Assembly: GCA_964386925.1 (NCBI GenBank) | Contig: CAYLUU010000096.1 | Location: 1-8,754 of the forward strand | Source of the DNA: CAG-791 sp964386925 | GTDB taxonomy: Bacteria > Bacillota > Clostridia > Lachnospirales > Lachnospiraceae | DNA: 8,754 nucleotides | Reading direction: 5' to 3' | In this document: positions 1 to 6,092 of the stretch, piece by piece | Position numbering within the stretch: position 1 is the stretch's first letter | How the letters are laid out: every line of letters begins with the position of its first letter | The notes under the pieces: generated by a model | What the model saw: only the letters and a program-made list of their open reading frames with translations | What the model was told of the DNA's origin: nothing | The model's database searches: none | Made by a program: the position numbers and the translations under genes

Positions 1-752
1 TCACCTTCCGCACCCGTGAGTTCGAGCAGATGGAGATGGAGTTCTTCTGCAAGCCGGATACGGATCTGGAGTGGTTCCGGTACTGGAAGGATTTCGCATG
101 GAACTGGCTTCTGTCACTGGGACTGAAGGAGGAGCATCTACGCTTCCGTGATCATGCGAAGGAAGAGCTGGCATTCTATTCCAAGGCAACCTCGGATATT
201 GAGTATACCTTCCCCTTTGGTGATTTCGGCGAGCTGTGGGGCATTGCGGATCGTACCGACTATGATCTGTCTCAGCATCAGAAGACCTCCGGTGAGGACC
301 TGACGTATTTTGATGAGGAGAGTGGTGAGCGCTATATTCCGTATGTTATCGAGCCGTCTCTTGGCTGCGACCGCGTAACGCTGGCTTTCCTGTGCGAGGC
401 CTATGATGAGGAAGAGCTTCCGGATGGAACGGTCCGCAACGTGATGCATTTCCACCCGGCACTGGCTCCGGTGAAGATCGCCGTGCTGCCGCTGTCCAAA
501 AAGCTCTCGGAGCCTGCTCAGAAGGTATTCGCTGAGCTCTCGAAGAGATACAACTGCGAATTCGACGATCGCGGAGCTATCGGCAAGCGTTATCGCCGCG
601 AGGATGAGATCGGAACGCCGTTCTGCATCTGCTATGATTTTGACTCCGAGAATGACCAGGCTGTCACCATTCGTGACCGTGACACCATGGAGCAGGTTCG
701 TGTTCCGATCGCAGAGCTGAAGAACTGGTTTGAGGACAAGTTTGACTTCTGA
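1..752 (+). CDS. glyQS: Glycyl-tRNA synthetase, C-terminal part (5' end outside window)
   Basis: This enzyme charges tRNA-Gly with glycine in the cytoplasm. It is the single-chain, dimeric class II type, not the split alpha/beta type. The reading frame is open from position 3 and gives 249 visible residues, roughly the last half of a protein usually near 460 residues. Visible landmarks are the family segment TREFEQMEMEFF at the start, the class II motif 3 region PSLGCDRVTLAF with its arginine, and then an anticodon-binding domain beginning near FHPALAPVKIAVLPL and ending NWFEDKFDF. The TGA stop is followed at once by an in-phase TAG. The next gene is alaS, 206 bases downstream on the same strand, so two synthetase genes are adjacent and may be co-transcribed. 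No intrinsic terminator with a T-run lies between them. The identification rests on sequence recognition of conserved motifs. Confidence 0.95.
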   Translation, partial: TFRTREFEQMEMEFFCKPDTDLEWFRYWKDFAWNWLLSLGLKEEHLRFRDHAKEELAFYSKATSDIEYTFPFGDFGELWGIADRTDYDLSQHQKTSGEDLTYFDEESGERYIPYVIEPSLGCDRVTLAFLCEAYDEEELPDGTVRNVMHFHPALAPVKIAVLPLSKKLSEPAQKVFAELSKRYNCEFDDRGAIGKRYRREDEIGTPFCICYDFDSENDQAVTIRDRDTMEQVRVPIAELKNWFEDKFDF

Positions 753-767
753 TAGTTACCTGATTTT

Positions 768-920
768 TATCTGTTCAGCACCTGGTGATTTCAACATGAA
801 TCGGCCGCTTGCGGACGAATTCATGATTAAAATTGCCAGGTAGCCAAGGCCCGGAGGGCCTATGGCCGGCCACATCGAGGTTTTCCGAAGGAAAATCGAG
901 ATGCGGGTGCTGGATAGTTA
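768..920 (+). other. Intergenic multi-hairpin element (candidate structured RNA or palindromic repeat)
   Basis: The glyQS-alaS gap folds by hand into four helices. P1 pairs 768-780 with 908-920 (12 of 13 positions, two of them G-T). P2 is a long hairpin pairing 781-801 with 819-840, then CCG/CGG closing a CTTG loop at 808-811. P3 pairs 843-852 with 856-866 around a GGA loop with one bulged A. P4 pairs CATC at 873 and GGTTTTCC at 879 with GGAAAATC at 890 and GATG at 900, with facing GA/GA mismatches between the two segments. No T-run follows, so it is not a standard terminator. I see no T-box consensus. The 5' half of P2 recurs upstream of scpA. It may be a structured RNA, or an inserted repeat with terminal inverted repeats. 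The pairing is seen directly; the function is unknown. Confidence 0.5.
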
Positions 921-958
921 TCTGATTATATTTGCCTGAGAATGAAAGGAAATAAGAT

Positions 959-3730
959 ATGCAGTACAGAGGAGTGAACGAACTGCGTGAACTGTTCCTG
1001 TCCTTCTTTGAAGAGAAGGGCTGTCTTCGTCTGAACAGCTTCTCACTGGTTCCGCACAACGATACATCGCTTTTGATCATCAATTCCGGTATGGCACCGA
1101 TGAAGCCCTGGTTTACCGGTCAGGAGATTCCGCCGAGACGCCGTGTAACCACCTGCCAGAAGTGTATCCGCACAGGTGATCTGGAGAACGTCGGCAAGAC
1201 GGCGCGCCACGGCACCTATTTTGAAATGCTGGGAAATTTCTCTTTCGGCGATTACTTCAAGAAGGAAGCCATTCCGTGGGCATGGGAGTTCCTGACGGAG
1301 TGGGTTGGACTGGATCCGGAGCGTCTGTATCCTTCTGTCTACGAAGGCGATGACGAGGCTTACAACATCTGGCTGAATGATATGCACATTCCGGCAGAGC
1401 GAATCTACAAGTTCGGCAAGGCAGACAACTTCTGGGAGCATGGCTCCGGTCCTTGCGGCCCTTGCTCTGAGATTTACTATGACCGCGGAGAGAAATACGG
1501 AAATGGTCCGGAGGATGTCATGGGCGGCGAAGGCGACCGTTTCATGGAAGTCTGGAACATCGTATTCACGCAGTTTAACAATGATGGAAACGGCAATTAC
1601 ACGGATCTGGCACAGAAGAACATCGATACCGGCATGGGACTGGAACGTCTGGCTGTTGCGGTGCAGGATGTAGGGTCGATCTTCGACGTTGACACGCTGA
1701 AGTCTCTGCGTGATCTGATCTGTGAGCTGGCCGGCGGTATCGAATATGAGAAGGAAGGCAGCTACGATTCTGATGTATCGGTTCGTATCTGCACCGATCA
1801 TGCAAGAGCAATGACCTTCATGATTTCGGACGGCATTATGCCTTCTAACAACGGCCGCGGCTATGTGCTGCGCCGCATCATTCGCCGCGCAGTTCGCCAC
1901 GGCAGAAAGCTCGGCATTCAGGGATCCTTCCTGCCGAAGCTGGCTGTGAACGTTATCGAGAGCTCCAAGGACGGCTATCCGGAGCTGGCAGAGAAGAGAG
2001 ATTTCATCCTGAATGTCGTTCGTGCAGAGGAAGAGAAGTTCGAGAAAACCTATGAGCAGGGCATGGATATTCTGGCCCAGATGGAGGATGCACTGACAGC
2101 CTCCGGCAGCAAAATGCTCTCCGGCGAAGATGCTTTCAAGCTCTATGATACCTACGGATTCCCGATCGACAACACGAAGGAGATTCTGGAGGAGAAGGGC
2201 TTTACCGTTGATGAGGATGGCTTCAACGAGGCTATGACCAGACAGCGTGAGCAGGCCCGCTCCGATCGTGAGCGCTCCGGTAAGGCGGCAACCTATATGG
2301 GAGCTGCAGCAACGGTCTATGAGGAAATGGATCCTGCTGTCACATCCAGCTTTGTCGGTTACGATCAGACAACTGCTGAGTCGGAGATCGTCGCAATGGC
2401 ATCTCTTCCGTCTCTTGCTAAGGACGCAGAGGAAGGAGAGGAGGACAGCGTTGTAACGGCTCTGTCCGATGGTCAGTATGGCGCGATCATCACAAAGGAG
2501 ACACCGTTCTACGGAACGATGGGCGGTCAGGTCGGCGACAAGGGCATGATTTATCTGTCCACTTCCTATTCTGAAGCGGGCGGCGTGAAGGCTACCGCAG
2601 AGGAAATGGCCAAGGAGGCAGCTCTTGGCAAGGGCGTGGTTGCCTTCGAGGTAACGGCAACAGAGCATGTGGCCGGCGGCAAGATCGCACATATCGGACA
2701 TGTGGTCTCCGGTATGCTCAAGCAGGGTGACAAGGTTACGCTGCAGGTCAATGAGAAGGCCAGACTGGCAACCTGCCGCAACCATTCCGCGACGCACCTT
2801 CTGCAGAAGGCACTGCGTGAGGTTCTGGGAACCCATGTTGAGCAGGCAGGTTCCTATCAGGATACCGACCGCACGCGATTCGACTTCTCTCACTTCCAGG
2901 CAATGACGAAGGAAGAACTGCAGAGAGTAGAAGACCTCGTGAATGAGAAAATTGCAGAAAGCCTTCCGGTCGTGACAGAGGTTATGAGCCTGGAAGAGGC
3001 CAAGAAGACCGGCGCCATGGCGCTGTTCGGTGAGAAGTACGGCGACAGCGTACGCGTGGTGAAGATGGGGGATTGGTCCGTGGAGCTCTGCGGAGGAACC
3101 CATGTCGCAAATGTTAACCAGATCGGTTCCTTCAAGATTCTGTCTGAGAACGGTGTTGCAGCCGGTGTCCGCAGAATTGAAGCTCTGACCGGCGATAATG
3201 TCCGTAAGTATTATGAGAATCTGGAGAAGGAACTGAACGCTGCAGCGGAGTTGGTAAAGGCAACACCCGCTACACTGGCAGACCGAATCCGTGCTCTGCA
3301 GAAGGAACTCAAGGAGGTGAAATCCGAGAACGAGTCCCTGAAAGCGAAGGAGGCACAGGCTTCTCTTGGCAACGTAATGGACAACGTAAAGGAAATCGGC
3401 GGCGTTCCGTTCCTGGGAGCACATGTACCGGGCGTTGATATGAATGAGCTGCGAAGCCTTGGGGATGACCTCAGGACGAAGCTCACCGGCGGAGTTGTTG
3501 TTCTGATCTCCGATAAGGACGGTAAGGTGAATCTGGTTGCTATGGCTTCCGATGAGGCAATGGCAAAGGGTGCACATGCTGGCAATCTGGTGAAAGCCAT
3601 TGCAAAGGAAGTCGGTGGTGGCGGCGGCGGACGCCCGAACATGGCACAGGCCGGCGGAAAGAACCCTGCCGGAATTGCCAAGGCACTGGAAGAAGCAGAA
3701 AAGGCGCTGGCAGGACAGCTGGGAAAATAA
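959..3730 (+). CDS. alaS: Alanyl-tRNA synthetase
   Basis: This enzyme attaches alanine to tRNA-Ala and hydrolyses mischarged Ser- or Gly-tRNA-Ala. The 923-residue protein is complete and slightly longer than the usual 870-880. The class II catalytic domain is N-terminal: motif 2 is RHGTYFEMLGNFSFGDYF from residue 83, and motif 3 is GMGLERL at 225-231 with R230. The editing domain has the zinc-ligand pattern HSATH (H609, H613) plus CGGTH (C711, H715), all intact. The C-terminal domain has a coiled-coil-like charged stretch near residue 790 and a glycine-rich loop at 886-891 followed by RPNMAQAGG. The start is supported by AAAGGA at 945-950, eight bases before ATG, and by the family N-terminus with an early FLSFFEEKG. 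It follows glyQS and the palindromic element. The next gene, rpsU, has its own promoter, which begins 8 bases after the stop. Confidence 0.98.
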   Translation: MQYRGVNELRELFLSFFEEKGCLRLNSFSLVPHNDTSLLIINSGMAPMKPWFTGQEIPPRRRVTTCQKCIRTGDLENVGKTARHGTYFEMLGNFSFGDYFKKEAIPWAWEFLTEWVGLDPERLYPSVYEGDDEAYNIWLNDMHIPAERIYKFGKADNFWEHGSGPCGPCSEIYYDRGEKYGNGPEDVMGGEGDRFMEVWNIVFTQFNNDGNGNYTDLAQKNIDTGMGLERLAVAVQDVGSIFDVDTLKSLRDLICELAGGIEYEKEGSYDSDVSVRICTDHARAMTFMISDGIMPSNNGRGYVLRRIIRRAVRHGRKLGIQGSFLPKLAVNVIESSKDGYPELAEKRDFILNVVRAEEEKFEKTYEQGMDILAQMEDALTASGSKMLSGEDAFKLYDTYGFPIDNTKEILEEKGFTVDEDGFNEAMTRQREQARSDRERSGKAATYMGAAATVYEEMDPAVTSSFVGYDQTTAESEIVAMASLPSLAKDAEEGEEDSVVTALSDGQYGAIITKETPFYGTMGGQVGDKGMIYLSTSYSEAGGVKATAEEMAKEAALGKGVVAFEVTATEHVAGGKIAHIGHVVSGMLKQGDKVTLQVNEKARLATCRNHSATHLLQKALREVLGTHVEQAGSYQDTDRTRFDFSHFQAMTKEELQRVEDLVNEKIAESLPVVTEVMSLEEAKKTGAMALFGEKYGDSVRVVKMGDWSVELCGGTHVANVNQIGSFKILSENGVAAGVRRIEALTGDNVRKYYENLEKELNAAAELVKATPATLADRIRALQKELKEVKSENESLKAKEAQASLGNVMDNVKEIGGVPFLGAHVPGVDMNELRSLGDDLRTKLTGGVVVLISDKDGKVNLVAMASDEAMAKGAHAGNLVKAIAKEVGGGGGGRPNMAQAGGKNPAGIAKALEEAEKALAGQLGK

Positions 3731-3737
3731 AAAAGGC

Positions 3738-3766
3738 TTTACAAACAGAACAGCGTTGCGTATAAT
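3738..3766 (+). promoter_or_regulatory. SigA-type promoter for rpsU
   Basis: A -35 box TTTACA (3738-3743) and a perfect -10 box TATAAT (3761-3766) are separated by exactly 17 bases. This is close to the housekeeping consensus and starts only 8 bases after the alaS stop. Transcription would begin near 3773 and give rpsU a leader of about 130 bases. The boxes are seen directly; activity is inferred. Confidence 0.8.
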
Positions 3767-3821
3767 CTGTTTTGTGCTTTTTTCAGAATAGATATGCACA
3801 TAGAAAAACCCATCAGCCAGC

Positions 3822-3867
3822 TGCATGACTTTCGGATGGTTTATCCTTTACTCCGAAGATTCATGCA
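3822..3867 (+). promoter_or_regulatory. Hairpin in the rpsU leader
   Basis: TGCATGA (3822-3828) plus TTCGGA (3831-3836) are complementary to TCCGAA (3852-3857) plus TCATGCA (3861-3867). This gives 13 base pairs with a small CT/GAT internal loop and a 15-base terminal loop. The hairpin lies between the promoter and the rpsU ribosome binding site, ending about 17 bases before it. No T-run follows. A role in control of S21 synthesis, as with other ribosomal protein leaders, is possible but is inference. Confidence 0.5.
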
Positions 3868-3900
3868 ATCGGGAAAGGGACTGAAGGGAGGGTAGAAGAA

Positions 3901-4077
3901 ATGTCTAGCGTAATCGTAAAAGAGAATGAGACTTTGGACAGCGCACTGCGTCGTTTCAAGAGAAGCTGCGCAAAGGCGGGAATCCAGCAGGAAATCCGCA
4001 AGAGAGAGCATTACGAGAAGCCCAGCGTAAAGCGCAAGAAGAAGTCTGAGGCTGCAAGAAAGAGAAAGTATAACTAA
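3901..4077 (+). CDS. rpsU: 30S ribosomal protein S21
   Basis: S21 is a small basic protein of the 30S subunit, located near the 3' end of 16S rRNA and involved in translation initiation. The 58-residue product begins MSSVIVKENETLDSALRRFK and continues with KAGIQQEIRKREHYEKPS. It ends in the highly basic tail VKRKKKSEAARKRKYN. Length and sequence match the Firmicute form well. The start is set by a strong ribosome binding site, AAGGGAGGG at 3884-3892, eight bases before ATG. The gene has its own promoter at 3738-3766 and a leader hairpin at 3822-3867. It ends in the hairpin at 4135-4168, so it is probably a single-gene transcript. The neighbours alaS and scpA are not functionally linked to it beyond housekeeping roles. 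Confidence 0.97.
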   Translation: MSSVIVKENETLDSALRRFKRSCAKAGIQQEIRKREHYEKPSVKRKKKSEAARKRKYN

Positions 4078-4134
4078 TCCGAATACCGCAGGGTGTGGAG
4101 ATTGGCCATACAGAATATCTGAACTGCAAATGAG

Positions 4135-4176
4135 ATCTCCTGATACATGGTTTCATGTGTCAGGAGATTATTTATT
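4135..4176 (+). terminator. Intrinsic terminator after rpsU
   Basis: ATCTCCTGATACATG (4135-4149) pairs with CATGTGTCAGGAGAT (4154-4168) over 15 bases with a single T-G pair, closing a GTTT loop. The tail TATTTATT is T-rich but interrupted. It lies 57 bases after the rpsU stop and separates rpsU from scpA. The stretch from 4078 to 4134 shows nothing else recognisable. Confidence 0.7.
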
Positions 4177-4183
4177 ATAGTAT

Positions 4184-4221
4184 CTGGCGATTTCAACGTA
4201 AACCGGTCACGATCGGAGCGA
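4184..4221 (+). repeat. Partial copy of the glyQS-alaS palindromic element
   Basis: Positions 4184-4206 match 782-804 at 19 of 23 bases, and all four differences are transitions. Similarity continues weakly through a CGGA-CGA segment to about 4221. The 3' half of the palindrome is missing: the sequence instead runs into the scpA start codon at 4228. The GGAG that serves as the scpA ribosome binding site (4215-4218) falls inside this remnant. Confidence 0.5.
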
Positions 4222-4227
4222 AACGCA

Positions 4228-5010
4228 ATGGAACTGGAGTTTAAACTGGAGAAGTTCGAAGGCCCGCTGGACCTGCTGCTCCACTTGATTGATAAGAATA
4301 AAGTTGATATTTACGACATTCCGATTGCGGAAATTACGGATCAGTACATGGAGTATGTCCGCCAAATGGAAGAAGAGGACATGGACGTCATGAGTGAGTT
4401 TCTGGTGATGGCGGCTACTCTTCTGGATATCAAATGTCGGATGCTGCTCCCGAAGGAAGTGAACGAGGAAGGTGAGGAAGAGGATCCCCGGGCAGAGCTG
4501 GTTCAAAAGCTGCTGGAATACAAGATGTACAAATATATGTCCTCCGAACTCCGGGAGCTCTCAGCTGCGGCTGATCAGCAGCTGTACCGCAAAAAGTCTT
4601 TGCCCAAAGAGGTGCGGGATTACCTTCCGCCGATCAATTATGAGGAACTGATCGGGGATACAACACTGGCAAAGCTGAATGATATTTATCAGGATATCCT
4701 GAAACGACAGAAATACCGTGTGGATCCGGTCCGTTCTCAGTTCGGCAAAATCGAAAAAGAAGAAGTGGATCTGACAGCGAAGGAGCTGTACATTAAGGCG
4801 TATTTGAATATGCACCGGGATACGGACTTTCGAACGCTTCTGGAGGAGCAGGGCTCGAAGACAGAGGTAATTGTGACCTTTCTGGTGGTGTTGGAGCTCA
4901 TGAAGACAGGAAATGTTGAAATTGAACAGGAGGAACTCTTCGGGGATATCCACATTCATGTGGTGAAGGATATTACAACGGAGTCGGATCTGGCAGGGAG
5001 TTTTTCTTAG
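4228..5010 (+). CDS. scpA: Segregation and condensation protein A (kleisin)
   Basis: ScpA is the kleisin subunit of the bacterial SMC-ScpA-ScpB condensin. It bridges the SMC head domains during chromosome compaction and segregation. The product is 260 residues, normal for the family. The N-terminal SMC-neck-binding region begins MELEFKLEKFEGPLDLLLHL, a very typical ScpA start. A helical region (ITDQYMEYV, then FLVMAATLLDIKCRMLLP near residues 55-75), a charged middle and a C-terminal winged helix (TFLVVLELMKTGNVEIEQ near 220) follow. The ATG at 4228 is chosen because GGAG lies about ten bases upstream and the family N-terminus begins here. An in-frame ATG at 4147 would start inside the rpsU terminator stem. 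scpB follows closely, so the two genes form an operon. No convincing promoter was found; a T/A-rich stretch at 4169-4182 is the only candidate area. Confidence 0.95.
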   Translation: MELEFKLEKFEGPLDLLLHLIDKNKVDIYDIPIAEITDQYMEYVRQMEEEDMDVMSEFLVMAATLLDIKCRMLLPKEVNEEGEEEDPRAELVQKLLEYKMYKYMSSELRELSAAADQQLYRKKSLPKEVRDYLPPINYEELIGDTTLAKLNDIYQDILKRQKYRVDPVRSQFGKIEKEEVDLTAKELYIKAYLNMHRDTDFRTLLEEQGSKTEVIVTFLVVLELMKTGNVEIEQEELFGDIHIHVVKDITTESDLAGSFS

Positions 5011-5040
5011 CATAAGGAATGTTCATTGGAGCAGGGCAGG

Positions 5041-5835
5041 ATGGAAGAGGAAATCAGGCAGGATGATATAGATGTTCTGGAGGAAACGGGATCGGAAGAG
5101 AACGTGGAAAACAGTGCTGAACAATCACATAAAGAGAACACGGAAGGCGATACTGAGAAAACGCACAAAGAGAACGTGGAAGACAGTGCGGAACAATCAC
5201 GCGAAGAGAACGCGGAACAAGGCGAGGAAAGTCTTCAGGAGTGCGACCAGCCGACGCTGTTCGACGCCTCGGATGAGCAGCTGATGGCGGCCGTGGAGGC
5301 GATTCTCTTCACAATGGGTGAATCGGTTGAGATCTCGGCAATTGCGAAGGCACTGGAGGTTCGCTCCACGAGAATCCGTCAGATCATCCGCAAACTTCAG
5401 AAAAAATACAATGCGCCCTCCCGGGGCATCATGATTCAGCAGTTTGACGATGCTGTACAGATGTCAACCAAGCCGGAACAGTATGAGAATCTGATCAAGA
5501 TTGCAAAAGTTCCTCGGAAGATGACACTGTCGGATTCGGTGATCGAGACCCTGTCCATCATTGCCTACAAGCAGCCGATTACTAAGATCGAGGTGGAGGG
5601 AATTCGCGGAGTTTCCTGCGACTATGCGATCAACAAGCTCCTGGAATATGACCTGATCAAGGAACTGGGACGAAAGGACGCGCCGGGGCGACCGATTCTG
5701 TTCGGCACGACGGAGCAGTTCCTCCGCTCATTCGGCGTTAAGAATCTGTCGGATCTTCCCTCATTGAACAGTGTGCAGGTGGAAGAGTTCAAGGAAGAGG
5801 CTGAAGCGGAGGTGAATGACCGTCTGGGTGTCTGA
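5041..5835 (+). CDS. scpB: Segregation and condensation protein B with repeat-rich N-terminal extension
   Basis: ScpB dimers bind the kleisin ScpA in the SMC condensin complex. From the ATG at 5041 the protein has 264 residues, against roughly 180-200 for typical ScpB. The surplus is an acidic, low-complexity N-terminus of about 75 residues, including four 12-residue repeats (residues 19-66). The conserved body starts near DEQLMAAVEAILFTMGE. It has a first winged helix (VEISAIAKALEV, IRQIIRKLQKKY), then VIETLSIIAYKQPITKIEVE, RGVSCDYAINKLLE and GRPILFGTTEQFLRSFG, all ScpB hallmarks. Two starts are plausible. ATG at 5041 has GGAG at 5028-5031, nine bases upstream. TTG at 5026 has AAGGA at 5014-5018, seven bases upstream, and would add five residues. 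It lies 15-30 bases after scpA and ends before a strong terminator. Confidence 0.95.
   Translation: MEEEIRQDDIDVLEETGSEENVENSAEQSHKENTEGDTEKTHKENVEDSAEQSREENAEQGEESLQECDQPTLFDASDEQLMAAVEAILFTMGESVEISAIAKALEVRSTRIRQIIRKLQKKYNAPSRGIMIQQFDDAVQMSTKPEQYENLIKIAKVPRKMTLSDSVIETLSIIAYKQPITKIEVEGIRGVSCDYAINKLLEYDLIKELGRKDAPGRPILFGTTEQFLRSFGVKNLSDLPSLNSVQVEEFKEEAEAEVNDRLGV
5095..5238 (+). repeat. Four 36-base tandem repeats inside scpB
   Basis: In-frame 36-base units start at 5095, 5131, 5167 and 5203. They encode EENVENSAEQSH, KENTEGDTEKTH, KENVEDSAEQSR and EENAEQGEESLQ. Units 1 and 3 are nearly identical in DNA, unit 2 is diverged, and unit 4 keeps mainly its first third. The encoded stretch is strongly acidic and probably disordered. 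Confidence 0.85.
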
Positions 5836-5864
5836 GAAAAACAGGCAACACTACAAATAAAAAT

Positions 5865-5898
5865 CAGCGGCTACGTGTCTATGACACTCCTGCAGCTG
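5865..5898. other. Hairpin between scpB and its terminator
   Basis: CAGC-G-GC (5865-5871) can pair with GC-A-GCTG (5892-5898), and GTGTC (5875-5879) pairs with GACAC (5883-5887) around a TAT loop. On the + strand no T-run follows. On the - strand the hairpin is followed by ATTTTTATTT (complement of 5855-5864), so it resembles a reverse-strand terminator, although no reverse-strand gene is visible in the window. Confidence 0.4.
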
Positions 5899-5914
5899 AC
5901 GCATACATAAATGG

Positions 5915-5960
5915 AAAGCTGCCGGCGGAAGAAATGAGACCTTCGCTGGCAACTTTTTTT
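5915..5960 (+). terminator. Intrinsic terminator of the scpA-scpB operon
   Basis: A stem formed by 5915-5931 and 5941-5956 (GC-rich core GCCGGCG with CGCTGGC, one mismatch, one bulged G and a wobble pair) closes a nine-base loop. It runs into seven consecutive Ts (5954-5960). It lies 79 bases after the scpB stop and just before the promoter of the decarboxylase operon. Confidence 0.88.
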
Positions 5961-5970
5961 GTATCAGCGG

Positions 5971-5999
5971 TTCGCAATTAGAAAAGCTTATGTTACAAT
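5971..5999 (+). promoter_or_regulatory. Promoter of the decarboxylase operon
   Basis: An extended -10 box, TG-T-TACAAT (TG at 5991-5992, TACAAT at 5994-5999), lies 17 bases after a weaker -35 box TTCGCA (5971-5976). Its place directly after a terminator and before the first gene of the operon supports it. The transcript would start near 6006 and have a leader of about 87 bases. Confidence 0.65.
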
Positions 6000-6014
6000 A
6001 ACTCCTAGCGCAGT

Positions 6015-6060
6015 GACATGGGGCGTAGTCTGTCTGCGTGGATGGGGGAAGCCCTGTGTT
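6015..6060 (+). promoter_or_regulatory. Possible hairpin in the decarboxylase operon leader
   Basis: GACATGGGGC (6015-6024) can pair with GCCCTGTGTT (6051-6060) over ten positions, three of them G-T, enclosing 26 bases. It sits between the inferred transcription start and the ribosome binding site at 6080. No known riboswitch consensus is recognised. The pairing is modest and could be chance. Confidence 0.3.
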
Positions 6061-6092
6061 TCAACGACATAAATCACATGGAGGTTCAAAGT

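Noticed and set aside
753..958. T-box riboswitch upstream of alaS
   Set aside because: No T-box consensus sequence and no terminator with a T-run were found. The folded arms do not match the stem I/antiterminator layout as far as I can see by hand.
1043..3826. A very long open frame (927 codons) on the reverse strand across alaS
   Set aside because: It is antisense to a clear, full-length alaS with all catalytic and editing motifs. Its predicted protein is Leu/Cys/His-rich with no recognisable domain, as expected from a codon-biased shadow.
4147..4227. In-frame upstream extension of scpA starting at ATG 4147
   Set aside because: That ATG lies inside the rpsU terminator stem, and the added residues do not resemble ScpA. 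The family N-terminus begins at 4228, with a ribosome binding site.
6018..6092. In-frame 25-codon extension of the carboxyltransferase from ATG 6018
   Set aside because: There is no ribosome binding site before it, it falls in a possible leader hairpin, and the ATG at 6093 has a strong GGAGG at ideal spacing.
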